From the NCBI RefSeq assembly GCF_001425625.1, contig NZ_LMCP01000044.1, positions 62,001 through 126,000 on the forward strand: a stretch of 64,000 bases of DNA, written 5' to 3'. Below are positions 1-8,421 of the stretch, piece by piece (the stretch's first letter is position 1; each line of letters starts with the position of its first letter). The position numbers were made by a program, and so were the translations under genes. The notes under the pieces were generated by a model. That model saw nothing but the letters and a program-made list of their open reading frames with translations, was not told where the DNA came from and searched no databases. This DNA is from Mesorhizobium sp. Root102. GTDB taxonomy: Bacteria; Pseudomonadota; Alphaproteobacteria; Rhizobiales; Rhizobiaceae.

Positions 1-552
1 CCACGGGCCGGTCGGACCGAACGTGTCGCAGCTCTTGCCTTTGGTCCATTGGCCTTGCCGCTCGGCCTGGAAGGCGCGTTCGGAGACATCGTGGGCAACG
101 CAGTAGCCGGCGACGTAGTCGAGCGCGTCGGCTTCGTTGACATATTTCGCCGTCTTGCCGATGACCACGGCCAGTTCGACTTCCCAGTCGGTCTTCACCG
201 ACCCGCGCGGGATCAGCACGTCGTCATTCGGCCCGACAATGGCCGAACTTGCCTTCATGAAGATGATCGGCTCCGGCGGCACGGTGGCGCCGGTTTCGGC
301 GGCATGGTCGGAATAGTTGAGGCCGATGCAGATGAACTTGCCGGTGCCCGCAACGCAGGCGCCGAGGCGCGGGCTGCCGGAAACCGCCGGCAGCGATTTC
401 GGATCGAGCTTGGCCAATGCCGCCAGCGATGCCGGATCGAGTGCCTTGCCACCGATGTCGGCGACGTGGCCAGTGAGATCGCGGATCGTTCCATCCGCAT
501 CGAGCAGGCCGGGGCGTTCGCTCCCGACCTCGCCATAGCGCAGCAGCTTCAT
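1..552 (-). CDS. FAH-family hydrolase, partial (probable 2,4-diketo-3-deoxy-L-fuconate-type hydrolase)
   Basis: The first 184 codons are visible; the 3' end lies beyond base 1. The N-terminus reads MKLLRYGEVGSERPGLLDADG, followed by the fumarylacetoacetate hydrolase core: FICIGLNYSDHAAETG, then EPIIFMKASSAIVGPNDDV, then DWEVELAVVIGK with the acidic metal ligands. These enzymes cleave or hydrate 2-keto or 2,4-diketo acids using a divalent metal in the cytoplasm. The SDR gene 26 bases upstream on the same strand resembles 2-keto-3-deoxy-L-fuconate dehydrogenases, so a role in the non-phosphorylated L-fucose/L-rhamnose pathway is likely. The family is certain; the substrate is inferred from the neighbour. 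Confidence 0.85.
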   Translation of the reverse strand, partial: MKLLRYGEVGSERPGLLDADGTIRDLTGHVADIGGKALDPASLAALAKLDPKSLPAVSGSPRLGACVAGTGKFICIGLNYSDHAAETGATVPPEPIIFMKASSAIVGPNDDVLIPRGSVKTDWEVELAVVIGKTAKYVNEADALDYVAGYCVAHDVSERAFQAERQGQWTKGKSCDTFGPTGPW

Positions 553-578
553 GTCATGCTCTCCTCAGTCAGATTGGT

Positions 579-1310
579 TCAGATCGACCAGCCGCCGTCG
601 ATATTGTAGGCCTGTCCGGACGTATAGGTGGCGCCGGCCAGGTAGACGGCGAGATCGGCGATTTCCTCCGGCGTGCCGAGCCGGCCCATTGGCTGGCGGG
701 CGATGAAGGCAGCGCGGGCGGCATCGTAGTCGCCTTGCGCGTGCATGCGGTCCTGCAGCGACGGGCTCTCGACCGTGCCGGGGCAGATGGCGTTGCAGCG
801 TATGCCCTTGCCGACATAGTCGGCGGCAATGGCCTTGGTCAGGCCGATGACGGCCGCCTTGGTGACGCCATAGGCGAAGCGGTTCGGCACGCCCTTGCCG
901 GCGCCGGCAACCGACGACATGTTGATGATCGACCCGTCGCCGCGTTCCAGCATGCCGGGCAGCACCGCCCGCACCGTGCGGATCATGGCGCGGACATTGA
1001 GGTTGAAGGCGAAATCGAGATCGGCGTCCTTCATCTCGAGGATCGAGCCGGAATGGACGAAGCCGGCGCAGTTGAACAGCACGTCGACGACACCGATCTC
1101 GGCAAACGCGGCGTTGACCGCCTCGTCGTTGAGCACGTCCAGCTTGCGGGTCTTGATCCCTGGCGTCTTGGCGAACTCCGCCAGCAGCGCCTCGTTGATG
1201 TCGGTGGCGTAGACGGTGGCGCCAGCTTTTGCGAAGGCCAGCGCGCTCGCCTTGCCGATGCCTTGCGCCGCCGCCGTGACGACAACGATCTTGCCTGCCA
1301 GATCCGCCAT
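579..1310 (-). CDS. SDR-family oxidoreductase (2-keto-3-deoxy-L-fuconate dehydrogenase / DHRS6-like)
   Basis: This is a 243-residue classical short-chain dehydrogenase acting on NAD(P)(H) in the cytoplasm. Visible motifs are the TAAAQGIG cofactor loop, DINE after beta-2 (suggesting NAD preference), NCAG, the catalytic Ser in INMSSVAG, the YGVTK Tyr/Lys pair and CPGTVESPS. The stretch around LFNCAGFVHSG and the CPGTV..PSLQ.R region resemble human DHRS6/BDH2 and bacterial 2-keto-3-deoxy-L-fuconate dehydrogenases. The ATG at 1310 is chosen because AAGGAGAA lies just upstream; the frame stays open further but that extension does not look SDR-like. It lies upstream of the FAH hydrolase and is probably co-transcribed with it. 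The exact sugar acid is inferred. Confidence 0.88.
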   Translation of the reverse strand: MADLAGKIVVVTAAAQGIGKASALAFAKAGATVYATDINEALLAEFAKTPGIKTRKLDVLNDEAVNAAFAEIGVVDVLFNCAGFVHSGSILEMKDADLDFAFNLNVRAMIRTVRAVLPGMLERGDGSIINMSSVAGAGKGVPNRFAYGVTKAAVIGLTKAIAADYVGKGIRCNAICPGTVESPSLQDRMHAQGDYDAARAAFIARQPMGRLGTPEEIADLAVYLAGATYTSGQAYNIDGGWSI

Positions 1311-1520
1311 GCTGTTCTCCTTCTGGGATCGTCCGGGTCTATCGGCAGTCGGCCACGGCGTCATGGGCCAGTCGGACGCCACTATGCGGCCTGCGCGCCT
1401 GTCAGCCCACAGATAAAGATGTTTTTTCTGGTTAAAGAACATGCGTCCGGGCGTCAAGCCCGAACGCGTGACCTTCGCGACGGCAGATGTAATGCACATC
1501 GCCAGTCCTGATGCAACGGC

Positions 1521-1531
1521 TTGTATGACAA
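1521..1531. promoter_or_regulatory. Candidate GntR/FadR-type operator
   Basis: TTGTATGACAA is a perfect 4-3-4 inverted repeat that fits the TNGTNNNACNA pattern of FadR-subfamily GntR regulators. It lies upstream of the SDR-FAH pair and just past the end of the aldehyde dehydrogenase gene. The cognate regulator is not adjacent. Binding is inferred from pattern only. Confidence 0.35.
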
Positions 1532-1588
1532 CCGGGCAACTTGTTGCGCTGCCTTGGTTCGTCCAATCGCAACGCGCCTTAGCGACGT

Positions 1589-3961
1589 TCAGTCGCCGTA
1601 AGGCACCCAGACGTTCTTGACCTCGACGGCACGGCGCAGCAGGGCATCGCCGGCAACCTCGTCGGATGCCCAGTCGAGGCTGCGGCCATTGCCGGTCCAG
1701 ACGCGCTTGAGATTGCCGACGGAGTCGGCCTCCGCCTTGGCGCAGGTGTCGGCATCGGCAAACAGCCAGAGCCCGTCGACATCGTCGTGCTTGGCCAGAA
1801 CGCCTGCAAGTTCCGCGGTGCGGCCGGTGACGATGTTGATGGCGCCGGCCGGAACGTCGGAATACTCGATGACCTGATAGAGATCGGTGGCCAGCAGCGG
1901 ATAGCGCTCGGACGGCACGGCGACCACCGTGTTGCCCATCGCGAGTGCGGGTGCGATCAGCGAGATCAGGCCAAGCAGCGGCGAGCTATCCGGCGCGACG
2001 ATGCCGACGACCCCGACCGGTTCATGCAGGGCCAGCGTCACGGCTCGCGCCGGCGGCTGGTGCACGCGGCCCTCGAACTTGTCGGCAAGGCCGGCATAGA
2101 GGAACAGCCGCTCGATAGTTTGGTCAACTTCTTCCCGCGCGGCCTTGGGCGTAGCGCCGGTTAGCTCGATGAGGCGAGCGGCAAACTCGCCGGCGCGGCC
2201 GGAAAGGTTCTCGGCAAGATAGTAAAGCACCTGGGACCTGTTATAGGCGGTCGCCTCGGGCCAGCTCTTGCAGGCGCGGGCTGCGGAGACGGCATCGCGG
2301 ATATCCTTGCGGCTGCCGAGCCCGACCTCGCCGGCAAGCTTGCCTTTGGCGGTGGCGATGGTCAGCGAATAATTGCCGTCCGGCCGCACCTGTTTGCCGC
2401 CGATGAACAGCTTTGCCGTGCGGTCGATCGTGTCGCCGTCCGGCTGCTCGGCAGGCTTCGCCGAGATCGTCGCCGGCTTGATGACCGGGCCGAGCGGCAG
2501 TTTCGCCGTGAGATATTCGAACATGCCTTCACGCCCGCCTTCGCGGCCGAATCCGCTTTCACGGTAACCGCCGAAGCCGCAGGCGGCGTCGAACATGTTG
2601 GTACCGTTGACCCAGACGACGCCGGCCTTCAGCTGCGGCGCGACATGCAGGGCAAGGTTGACGTTCTCGCTCCACACCGAGGCGGCGAGCCCGTAGCGCG
2701 TGTTGTTGGCAAGCTCGATCGCTTCCTCGGTGTTGCGGAAGGTCATGGTGGCCAGAACCGGGCCGAACACCTCTTCCTGCGCCAAGATATTAGCCGGCGA
2801 AACACTAGTGGCGAGCGTCGGCAGATGGTAGTAACCGGAGGCAGGCAGCGCCGCATCCGGCTGCCAGCAGACAGCGCCTTGCCTGGCGCCTTCGGCGACC
2901 AGACCCTTGACGCGGTCGAGTTGTGTCAAGTCCACCAGCGGGCCGATGTCGGTGTTCTTGTCCAGCGGGCTGCCGACGCGCAGCCGGCTCATTCGTGTCT
3001 TGACCTTGGCGATCAAAGCGTCGGCGATGCCTTCCTGCACCAGAAGCCGCGAGCCGGCGCAGCAGACCTGGCCCTGGTTGAACCAGATGCCGTCGACCAG
3101 TCCCTCGACGGCGCTGTCGAGATCGGCGTCTTCGAAGACGGTGAAGGCAGATTTGCCGCCGAGTTCCAGCGACAACTTTTTCCCTGACCCGGCGGTGGCC
3201 TTGCGGATGATCTTGCCGACCTCGGAAGAGCCGGTGAAGGCGATCTTCTGGATGCCGGGATGGTTGACGATGGCCACGCCCGCCTCAGGCCCGCCCTGGA
3301 CGATGTTGACGACGCCTTTCGGCACGCCTGCTCGCTCGCATATCTCGGCGAACAGAATGGCGGTCAGCGGTGTGAATTCGGCTGGCTTCAGCACCACGGT
3401 GCAGCCAGCGGCGAGCGCCGGCGCGATCTTCCATGCCAGCATCAACAGCGGAAAATTCCACGGGATGATCTGGCCGACGACACCGACGCCTTTGTGGCCG
3501 GGAAAATCCCTGTCCAGCGCCTGCGCCCAGCCGGCATGGTGGATGAAATGGCGGATCGCCAGCGGCACGTCGATGTCGCGGCTTTCGCGGATCGGTTTGC
3601 CATTGTCGATGGTCTCCAGCACCGCGAACAGGCGCTGGTGCCGCTGCATGGCGCGGCCGATGGCATAAAGTACCTTGGCGCGCTGATAGCCTGAGGCTGC
3701 CGACCACTTCGGCAGCGCCTTGGTGGCGGCCGCAACCGCCGCATCGATATCGGCGGCACTGGCGTCGGACACTTTCGCCAGCAGCTTGCCGGATGACGGC
3801 TCGCTGGTCTCGAAAGTCTTGCCGCCGGAAGCGGCTTTCCAGTCGCCGCCGATGAACAGCGCCTTGGAAAAGTCGCGTGCGGCAAGCCATGCGTCGGCCT
3901 CGTTGCGGGCTTCCGGCGCCGGGCCGTACTCCATGGCGTGATAGCGATCGAGGATATTCAT
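1589..3961 (-). CDS. ALDH16-type aldehyde dehydrogenase: catalytic ALDH domain plus C-terminal pseudo-ALDH domain
   Basis: The protein has 790 residues, against about 480-500 for ordinary ALDHs. Residues about 25-490 are a complete NAD(P)-dependent ALDH: IIPWNFPLLMLAWK, FTGSSEVGK, LELGGKSA with the general-base Glu, and NQGQVCCAG with the catalytic Cys. Residues about 510-790 are a second, shorter ALDH-like unit (LFIGGKQVRPDGNYS, then EPVGVVGIVAPDSSPL) that has no recognisable ELGG Glu or GQxC Cys motif. This two-domain plan matches the ALDH16 family, whose second domain is non-catalytic. The gene follows deoC on the same strand, 64 bases downstream, so oxidation of the acetaldehyde released by DeoC, or of another aldehyde from nucleoside breakdown, is a reasonable role. 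The family call is firm; the substrate is inferred. Confidence 0.88.
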   Translation of the reverse strand: MNILDRYHAMEYGPAPEARNEADAWLAARDFSKALFIGGDWKAASGGKTFETSEPSSGKLLAKVSDASAADIDAAVAAATKALPKWSAASGYQRAKVLYAIGRAMQRHQRLFAVLETIDNGKPIRESRDIDVPLAIRHFIHHAGWAQALDRDFPGHKGVGVVGQIIPWNFPLLMLAWKIAPALAAGCTVVLKPAEFTPLTAILFAEICERAGVPKGVVNIVQGGPEAGVAIVNHPGIQKIAFTGSSEVGKIIRKATAGSGKKLSLELGGKSAFTVFEDADLDSAVEGLVDGIWFNQGQVCCAGSRLLVQEGIADALIAKVKTRMSRLRVGSPLDKNTDIGPLVDLTQLDRVKGLVAEGARQGAVCWQPDAALPASGYYHLPTLATSVSPANILAQEEVFGPVLATMTFRNTEEAIELANNTRYGLAASVWSENVNLALHVAPQLKAGVVWVNGTNMFDAACGFGGYRESGFGREGGREGMFEYLTAKLPLGPVIKPATISAKPAEQPDGDTIDRTAKLFIGGKQVRPDGNYSLTIATAKGKLAGEVGLGSRKDIRDAVSAARACKSWPEATAYNRSQVLYYLAENLSGRAGEFAARLIELTGATPKAAREEVDQTIERLFLYAGLADKFEGRVHQPPARAVTLALHEPVGVVGIVAPDSSPLLGLISLIAPALAMGNTVVAVPSERYPLLATDLYQVIEYSDVPAGAINIVTGRTAELAGVLAKHDDVDGLWLFADADTCAKAEADSVGNLKRVWTGNGRSLDWASDEVAGDALLRRAVEVKNVWVPYGD

Positions 3962-3974
3962 CAGGTGCCTCCTT

Positions 3975-4019
3975 CACCCTCCCGCCTGGGAGGGTCGATC
4001 GGCAAAGCCGATCGGGGTG
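3975..4019. repeat. Short palindromic intergenic repeat (double hairpin)
   Basis: Two adjacent perfect hairpins fill the gap between deoC and the aldehyde dehydrogenase gene: CCCTCCC-gcct-GGGAGGG and CGATCGGC-aaa-GCCGATCG. They are bracketed by CACC and GGTG that pair with each other. The compact form resembles the small mobile palindromes common in Mesorhizobium intergenic regions. There is no U-tract, so it is not a typical terminator, but it could stabilise or partly attenuate the mRNA between the two genes. Confidence 0.6.
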
Positions 4020-4025
4020 GTGCGT

Positions 4026-5090
4026 TCAAGCCATCGCGTGGCGATGATTGGCCGAATAGTGTCCGGTCAGATGGTGCTCGAGCTGGCGCTCGATGTCGGT
4101 CAGCAGGCTCGAGGCGCCGAAGCGGAACAGCTCGGGCTCCAGCCATGGCCGGCCGAGTTCTTCCTTCATCAGCACCAGCCAGTCGAGCGAGGCCTTTGCC
4201 GTCGAAATGCCGCCGGCCGGCTTGAAGCCGATGAGATAGCCGGTTTCCTCGAAATAGGCCCTGATGGCGCGCACCATGGCGAGGCCGACGGGCAGCGTCG
4301 CGTTGATGCTTTCCTTGCCGGTCGACGTCTTGATGAAGTCGGCGCCGGCCATCATCGCCACCATCGAGGCCAGCATGACATTGCGCAGCGTGGCGAGGTC
4401 GCCGGTGCCGAGGATAACCTTCAGATGCGCGTCACCACAGGCGGCGCGCATCGAGACGATCTCGTTGTAAAGCTCCCGCCACTTGGCGCCGAACACCAGG
4501 CCGCGCGGAATGACGACGTCGATCTCGTCGGCACCGTCGCGAACCGAGGCCTCGATTTCCTGCAGGCGGGTCGACAGCGGCGCAAGGCCATGCGGGAAGG
4601 CGGTGGAGACGGCGGCGACATGAATGCCGGTGCCGCGCACGGCATCGACGGCGGTGGCGACGAAGGGATGGTAGACGCAGACCGCGGCCGGGCGGATGGT
4701 TTCGCCCGATATGCCGAGGCCCTCGACAATGTCGCGGCGGAACGGATTGATCGCCTTGGCGCAGAGCCGGCGCACGCGCTCCTCGGTGTCGTTGGAATTC
4801 AGCGTCGTCAGATCCATGCAGGCGACGGCGCGCAGCAGCCAGGCCGCCTGGTTGTCGGCCTTGATCGAGCGCCGCTTGGTCAGGCTGGCGACGCGCCGTT
4901 CCAGCGCCGAGCGATTGACGCTGCGCACCGATTCCATGAAGCCGAGGTCGAGCTTCATGCCTGGATTGCGCGCGATACGATGGTCGTGCGGAACAGCTGT
5001 GTTGGCGGCGGCACGCGCGGGCAGCGGCGTCACCTTGGACGAGCCGACATCGGCTTCGCGGATTGTGCTGCTCATCTCCTGCCCTTTCAT
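4026..5090 (-). CDS. deoC: Deoxyribose-phosphate aldolase (long, eukaryote-like form)
   Basis: DeoC is a cytoplasmic class I aldolase that splits 2-deoxyribose-5-phosphate into glyceraldehyde-3-phosphate and acetaldehyde. The Schiff-base Lys sits in GADFIKTSTGKESINAT; the PAAVCVYHPFVATAVDAV strand and the DGADEIDVVIPRG segment complete the TIM barrel. At 354 residues it is longer than E. coli DeoC (about 260) and closer in layout to the animal DERA form, with an extra N-terminal helical stretch (residues about 40-110). An alternative ATG lies five codons in at 5075, directly after AGGAG, so the exact start is uncertain. The ALDH16-type gene follows on the same strand, forming a probable deoxynucleoside catabolic unit. 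Confidence 0.93.
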   Translation of the reverse strand: MKGQEMSSTIREADVGSSKVTPLPARAAANTAVPHDHRIARNPGMKLDLGFMESVRSVNRSALERRVASLTKRRSIKADNQAAWLLRAVACMDLTTLNSNDTEERVRRLCAKAINPFRRDIVEGLGISGETIRPAAVCVYHPFVATAVDAVRGTGIHVAAVSTAFPHGLAPLSTRLQEIEASVRDGADEIDVVIPRGLVFGAKWRELYNEIVSMRAACGDAHLKVILGTGDLATLRNVMLASMVAMMAGADFIKTSTGKESINATLPVGLAMVRAIRAYFEETGYLIGFKPAGGISTAKASLDWLVLMKEELGRPWLEPELFRFGASSLLTDIERQLEHHLTGHYSANHRHAMA

Positions 5091-5114
5091 TCAGCGACGT
5101 GCGCCTATGTCTTG

Positions 5115-5163
5115 GTGCGCATCGTCTTCCCAAAACCGCTCGACACTTTTGGGCGACACGCAC
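5115..5163. repeat. Rhizobial-type palindromic repeat upstream of deoC
   Basis: An imperfect inverted repeat runs from GTGCG at 5115 to CGCAC at 5163, with a core stem CCCAAAA (5129-5135) and TTTTGGG (5147-5153) around a CCGCTCGACAC-type loop. The AAAACCGC...CACTTTT wording resembles a dispersed element that I recall from many rhizobial intergenic regions. It sits just upstream of the deoC start, in what should be the promoter or 5' leader. Confidence 0.5.
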
Positions 5164-5214
5164 GAAGATAGACCGTGAATTAACGCTTCACGAGTCCTTA
5201 GGGCGCTCATAGCT

Positions 5215-5236
5215 GAAAAAGGCTGCGAAAGCAGCT
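5215..5236 (-). terminator. Probable intrinsic terminator after the ferredoxin-NADP reductase gene
   Basis: Read on the minus strand, the sequence is GCTGC-tttc-GCAGC followed by CTTTTT. It lies about 50 bases past the reductase stop codon and would separate that gene from deoC on the same strand. The stem is only five base pairs, so strength is uncertain. Confidence 0.5.
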
Positions 5237-5239
5237 AGT

Positions 5240-5259
5240 TTTTGACCGAAAGGTCAAAA
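5240..5259. promoter_or_regulatory. Perfect 20-bp palindrome, candidate operator or part of a terminator
   Basis: TTTTGACC-gaaa-GGTCAAAA is a perfect inverted repeat with 8-base arms, between the reductase stop and the terminator-like hairpin at 5215-5236. The spacing of TTG and CAA (10 bases) does not match the FNR consensus (8). It may be a dimeric regulator site or an extra hairpin of the reductase 3' end. Confidence 0.4.
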
Positions 5260-5288
5260 TGCGGATATGAGAGTGTTGACGCCCGGCT

Positions 5289-6116
5289 CTAGCCGACGAA
5301 GGCGCGCTCGACCACGAAAGTCGCCGGATGGCTCAGCGAGCCTTCCACGAAACCGAGGCTTTCGGCCAGTTCCTTGACGTCCTTCAGCATATGCATCGAG
5401 CCGCAGATCATGATGCGGTCGGTTTCCGGGTTGAGCTTGTCGATGCCGAGATCGCTGTAGAACTTGCCGGAGCCGATCAGCGCGGTGATGCGGCCCATGC
5501 AGGCCGACTCTTCGCGGGTCGTCGAATTGTAGAGCGTGACGCGGCCGGCGGTCAGTTCGCCGATCAGCGGGTCGCTTTCCAGCGCCGCCACCAGTTCCTG
5601 GCCGTAGGTCAACTCGGCATTGTCGCGGCAGGTATGGGTCAGGATCAGCTGATCGAATTTTTCGTAGGTGTCGGGGTCGCGCAACAGGCTGGCGAAGGGC
5701 GCGATGCCGGTGCCGGTCGAGATCATAAACAGCCGCTTGGCCGGCGTCAGCGCGTCGACCACCAGGGTGCCGGTAGACTTCTGGCGCATGATGACCGTGT
5801 CGCCGACCTGAATCTTCTGCAGCTCCGAGGTCAGCGGGCCATCCGGCACCTTGATCGAGAAGAATTCCAGCTCCGCGTCCCAGGCCGGGCTCGCCACCGA
5901 ATAGGCGCGGTACACCGGCTTCTCGGCATTGGGCAGGCCGATCATGACGAACTCGCCGGAGCGGAAGCGCAGCGACTGCGGACGGGTGATGCGGAACGAG
6001 AACAGCCGGTCGGTATAGTGCTTCACCGAGACGACGGTCTCGGCATAGACGTTGGCCGGAATCGGGAATTGCAGCGGGCGGGCGCCGGCGGTGTTGAGAG
6101 CGGATGTGGTGTTCAT
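5289..6116 (-). CDS. fpr: Ferredoxin--NADP(+) reductase
   Basis: This is a 275-residue flavoprotein of the bacterial FNR (subclass I/FprA-like) family, transferring electrons between NADPH and ferredoxin or flavodoxin in the cytoplasm. Visible motifs are RAYSVASP for FAD binding (residues about 68-75), the ISTGTGIAPFASLLRD nucleotide loop, and MICGSMHMLKD near the C-terminus with the usual ERAFVG ending. The ATG at 6116 is chosen because AGAAGG lies about nine bases upstream; a TTG three codons earlier is also in frame. It stands alone, divergent from hyuA, and ends in terminator-like hairpins. Such enzymes often serve oxidative-stress and Fe-S cluster electron supply. Confidence 0.95.
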   Translation of the reverse strand: MNTTSALNTAGARPLQFPIPANVYAETVVSVKHYTDRLFSFRITRPQSLRFRSGEFVMIGLPNAEKPVYRAYSVASPAWDAELEFFSIKVPDGPLTSELQKIQVGDTVIMRQKSTGTLVVDALTPAKRLFMISTGTGIAPFASLLRDPDTYEKFDQLILTHTCRDNAELTYGQELVAALESDPLIGELTAGRVTLYNSTTREESACMGRITALIGSGKFYSDLGIDKLNPETDRIMICGSMHMLKDVKELAESLGFVEGSLSHPATFVVERAFVG

Positions 6117-6241
6117 CAAATCCAACCTTCTGGGCCAACTGCGGACGCGGGCGCCAAACCTTCACCTGCACGACCGAACCATTCAGGTTCCGGCGTGCTG
6201 TTCGCACACTCCAAAGCGGTAGCTCTTGTGTAGGGAATTTA

Positions 6242-6252
6242 TTAGTATACAA
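6242..6252. promoter_or_regulatory. Candidate GntR-type operator in the fpr/hyuA divergent region
   Basis: The minus strand reads TTGTATACTAA, close to the TTGTATACAA type of GntR/VanR-like operators. It lies 84 bases upstream of hyuA and about 125 bases upstream of fpr, in a 219-base divergent promoter region that is locally AT-rich. No regulator is adjacent, so the assignment is by pattern only. Confidence 0.3.
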
Positions 6253-6335
6253 ACGATATTTGCGTCAAGGTGCTGCCGTAAAACACCTTTCCAAACTGAC
6301 ACATATCCGTAGTCCGGGCATTTCGGGTTTCGACG

Positions 6336-8420
6336 ATGAAAGAGAATATTTCGGCGCAAGCGCGCGATTCCCGGGGAAATGTCGTCGCCGGTATCGATGT
6401 CGGCGGCACCTTCACCGACCTGCTGCTGATCGACGGACGCGACGGCGGCAGGGTGCATATCGCCAAGACTCCGACCACGGTCGACAACCAGGCTTTCGGC
6501 GTCGTTTCGGCACTTGGTGCGACCGGATTTCCGATCGACGGCATCGACCTGATCGTGCATGGCACGACCACCACCACCAATGCGGTGCTCGAACGGCGGC
6601 TGGCGAAAACCGGCATGATCACCACGCGCGGCTTTCGCGACGTGATCGAGCTTGGCCGGCGCACGCGGCCGCAGGCCTATGGCATGACCGGCAGCTTCGT
6701 GCCGATCATCCCGCGCAATCTGAGGCTCGAAGTGTCGGAGCGCGTCGAGGCGTCGGGCGCGATACGCACGCCGCTCGATGAAGCCGAAATGCGCGAGGCG
6801 GTGAAGACGCTGATCGCGGCCGGTTGCGAATCCCTCGTCATCCATTTCCTGCATTCCTACGCCAACCCGGCGCATGAGCGGCGCGCCGCCGAAATCGCCG
6901 CCGAGTTCTGGCCGAACGGCTACGTCACGGCAGGCCACGCACTGCTGTCGGAAGCGCGCGAGTTCGAGCGCGGCGTCACCGCTTCGGTCAATGCCTCCGT
7001 GCAGCCGATCCTCGAGCGCTATGTCGAGCGGCTGCGCAAGGAGCTGGCTGCAAAAGGCTATGCCCGCGACTTTCTGATCATGAACGGCAATGGCGGCATG
7101 ATCTCGGCCCGCTTCGTCACACGTGAATCGGCCAAGACTGTCATGTCCGGTCCGGCCTCGGGCGTCATCGCCGCCGCCTACACCGGAAAGCGCGCAGGCT
7201 TTGAAAACCTCGTCACCTACGACATGGGCGGCACCTCGACCGACGTGGCGCTGATCCGCAATGCCGAGCCGGCTGTTTCGAACGAGATCGAGATCGAATA
7301 TGCCATGCCGATCCATGTGCCGATGGTGGCGGTGCACACGGTCGGCGCCGGCGGCGGCTCGATCGCGCGTGTCGATGCGGCCGGCCTGATCCAGATCGGC
7401 CCGGAAAGTGCCGGCGCCAATCCCGGTCCGATCTGCTACGGGCGCGGCGGCGTGGAGCCGACCATCACCGACGCCAATCTGGTGCTTGGCCGGCTGGCGC
7501 CGAAGAAGCTGCTGGCGGTCGAAAACCCGGTCACATCAGAGCGCGTCACCGGCATCTTCGAGGAGAAGATCGGCAAGGCGACCGGCCTGTCCGGCGTCGA
7601 GGCGGCCGGGGCCGTGCTGCGGCTGGGCAACATGAAGATGGCGGGCGCGATCCGCATGGTCTCGGTGTCGCGCGGCCATGATCCGCGCGATTTCGCGCTG
7701 TTTGCCTTTGGCGGCGCCGGGCCGCTGCATGCGACCGCGCTGGCGCGCGAACTCGGCCTGCCCCGGGTGCTGGTGCCGGCGCGTCCAGGCATCACCAACG
7801 CGCTCGGCTGCGTCGTCGCCGATCTGCGCCACGACTTCGTCAACACCATCAACCAGCCAGTGGCGGTGCTCGACGAAACGCAGCTCCACGCTGTATTGGA
7901 ACGGCACCGAAACGAAGGTGAAGAGCTGATCGGCAAGGAAGCGGTGAAGCCGGAGACGATCCGCGTCACCCACTCCGCCGACATGCAGTTCGTCGGCCAG
8001 ACCCACATCATCAACGTGGCGTTGCCGTCGTCGTCGGTGACGCGGGCAACGCTGCAGCAGCTTTTCGAAAAAGCCTATTTCGCCCGCTTCAAGGTCCAGC
8101 TGCCGGAAATCCGCGCCAACCTCGTCAATCTCAACACCTCGGTCACCGGCGTGCGTCCCGCGATCGATCTTTCCCGATTGATCGACCCGGCGGGGCGCGC
8201 AACAACACTCGACGAGGCGAGGCGCGAAATTCGGCCGGTCTGGTACAGCGGACGCTGGCACGACACGCCAGTATACGCACGCGAAAAACTGCCGCTCGAC
8301 GCCGTCATCGAAGGGCCGGCGATCCTCGAACAGATGGATGCCACCGCCGTGCTCGAACCCGGCGACCGCGCACGCTGCGACGCCGACGGCAACATCATCA
8401 TCGACATTGGCGAGGCCTGA
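6336..8420 (+). CDS. hyuA: Hydantoinase/oxoprolinase family protein, subunit A (N-methylhydantoinase A-like)
   Basis: The 694-residue protein is the ATP-binding alpha subunit of the hydantoinase A / 5-oxoprolinase / acetone carboxylase superfamily. Residues about 20-28 (IDVGGTFTD) form the phosphate-1 loop of the actin-like fold; VHGTTTTTNAVLERR, GPASGVIAAAY and YDMGGTSTDVAL follow in the expected order, and the metal-site region AFGGAGPLHA is near residue 450. With the B subunit encoded immediately downstream it would catalyse ATP-dependent ring opening of a hydantoin, oxoproline or similar lactam. No transporter is adjacent and the substrate cannot be read from sequence. The ATG at 6336 has no clear Shine-Dalgarno, so the start is less certain. 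Confidence 0.92.
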   Translation: MKENISAQARDSRGNVVAGIDVGGTFTDLLLIDGRDGGRVHIAKTPTTVDNQAFGVVSALGATGFPIDGIDLIVHGTTTTTNAVLERRLAKTGMITTRGFRDVIELGRRTRPQAYGMTGSFVPIIPRNLRLEVSERVEASGAIRTPLDEAEMREAVKTLIAAGCESLVIHFLHSYANPAHERRAAEIAAEFWPNGYVTAGHALLSEAREFERGVTASVNASVQPILERYVERLRKELAAKGYARDFLIMNGNGGMISARFVTRESAKTVMSGPASGVIAAAYTGKRAGFENLVTYDMGGTSTDVALIRNAEPAVSNEIEIEYAMPIHVPMVAVHTVGAGGGSIARVDAAGLIQIGPESAGANPGPICYGRGGVEPTITDANLVLGRLAPKKLLAVENPVTSERVTGIFEEKIGKATGLSGVEAAGAVLRLGNMKMAGAIRMVSVSRGHDPRDFALFAFGGAGPLHATALARELGLPRVLVPARPGITNALGCVVADLRHDFVNTINQPVAVLDETQLHAVLERHRNEGEELIGKEAVKPETIRVTHSADMQFVGQTHIINVALPSSSVTRATLQQLFEKAYFARFKVQLPEIRANLVNLNTSVTGVRPAIDLSRLIDPAGRATTLDEARREIRPVWYSGRWHDTPVYAREKLPLDAVIEGPAILEQMDATAVLEPGDRARCDADGNIIIDIGEA

Positions 8421-8421
8421 T

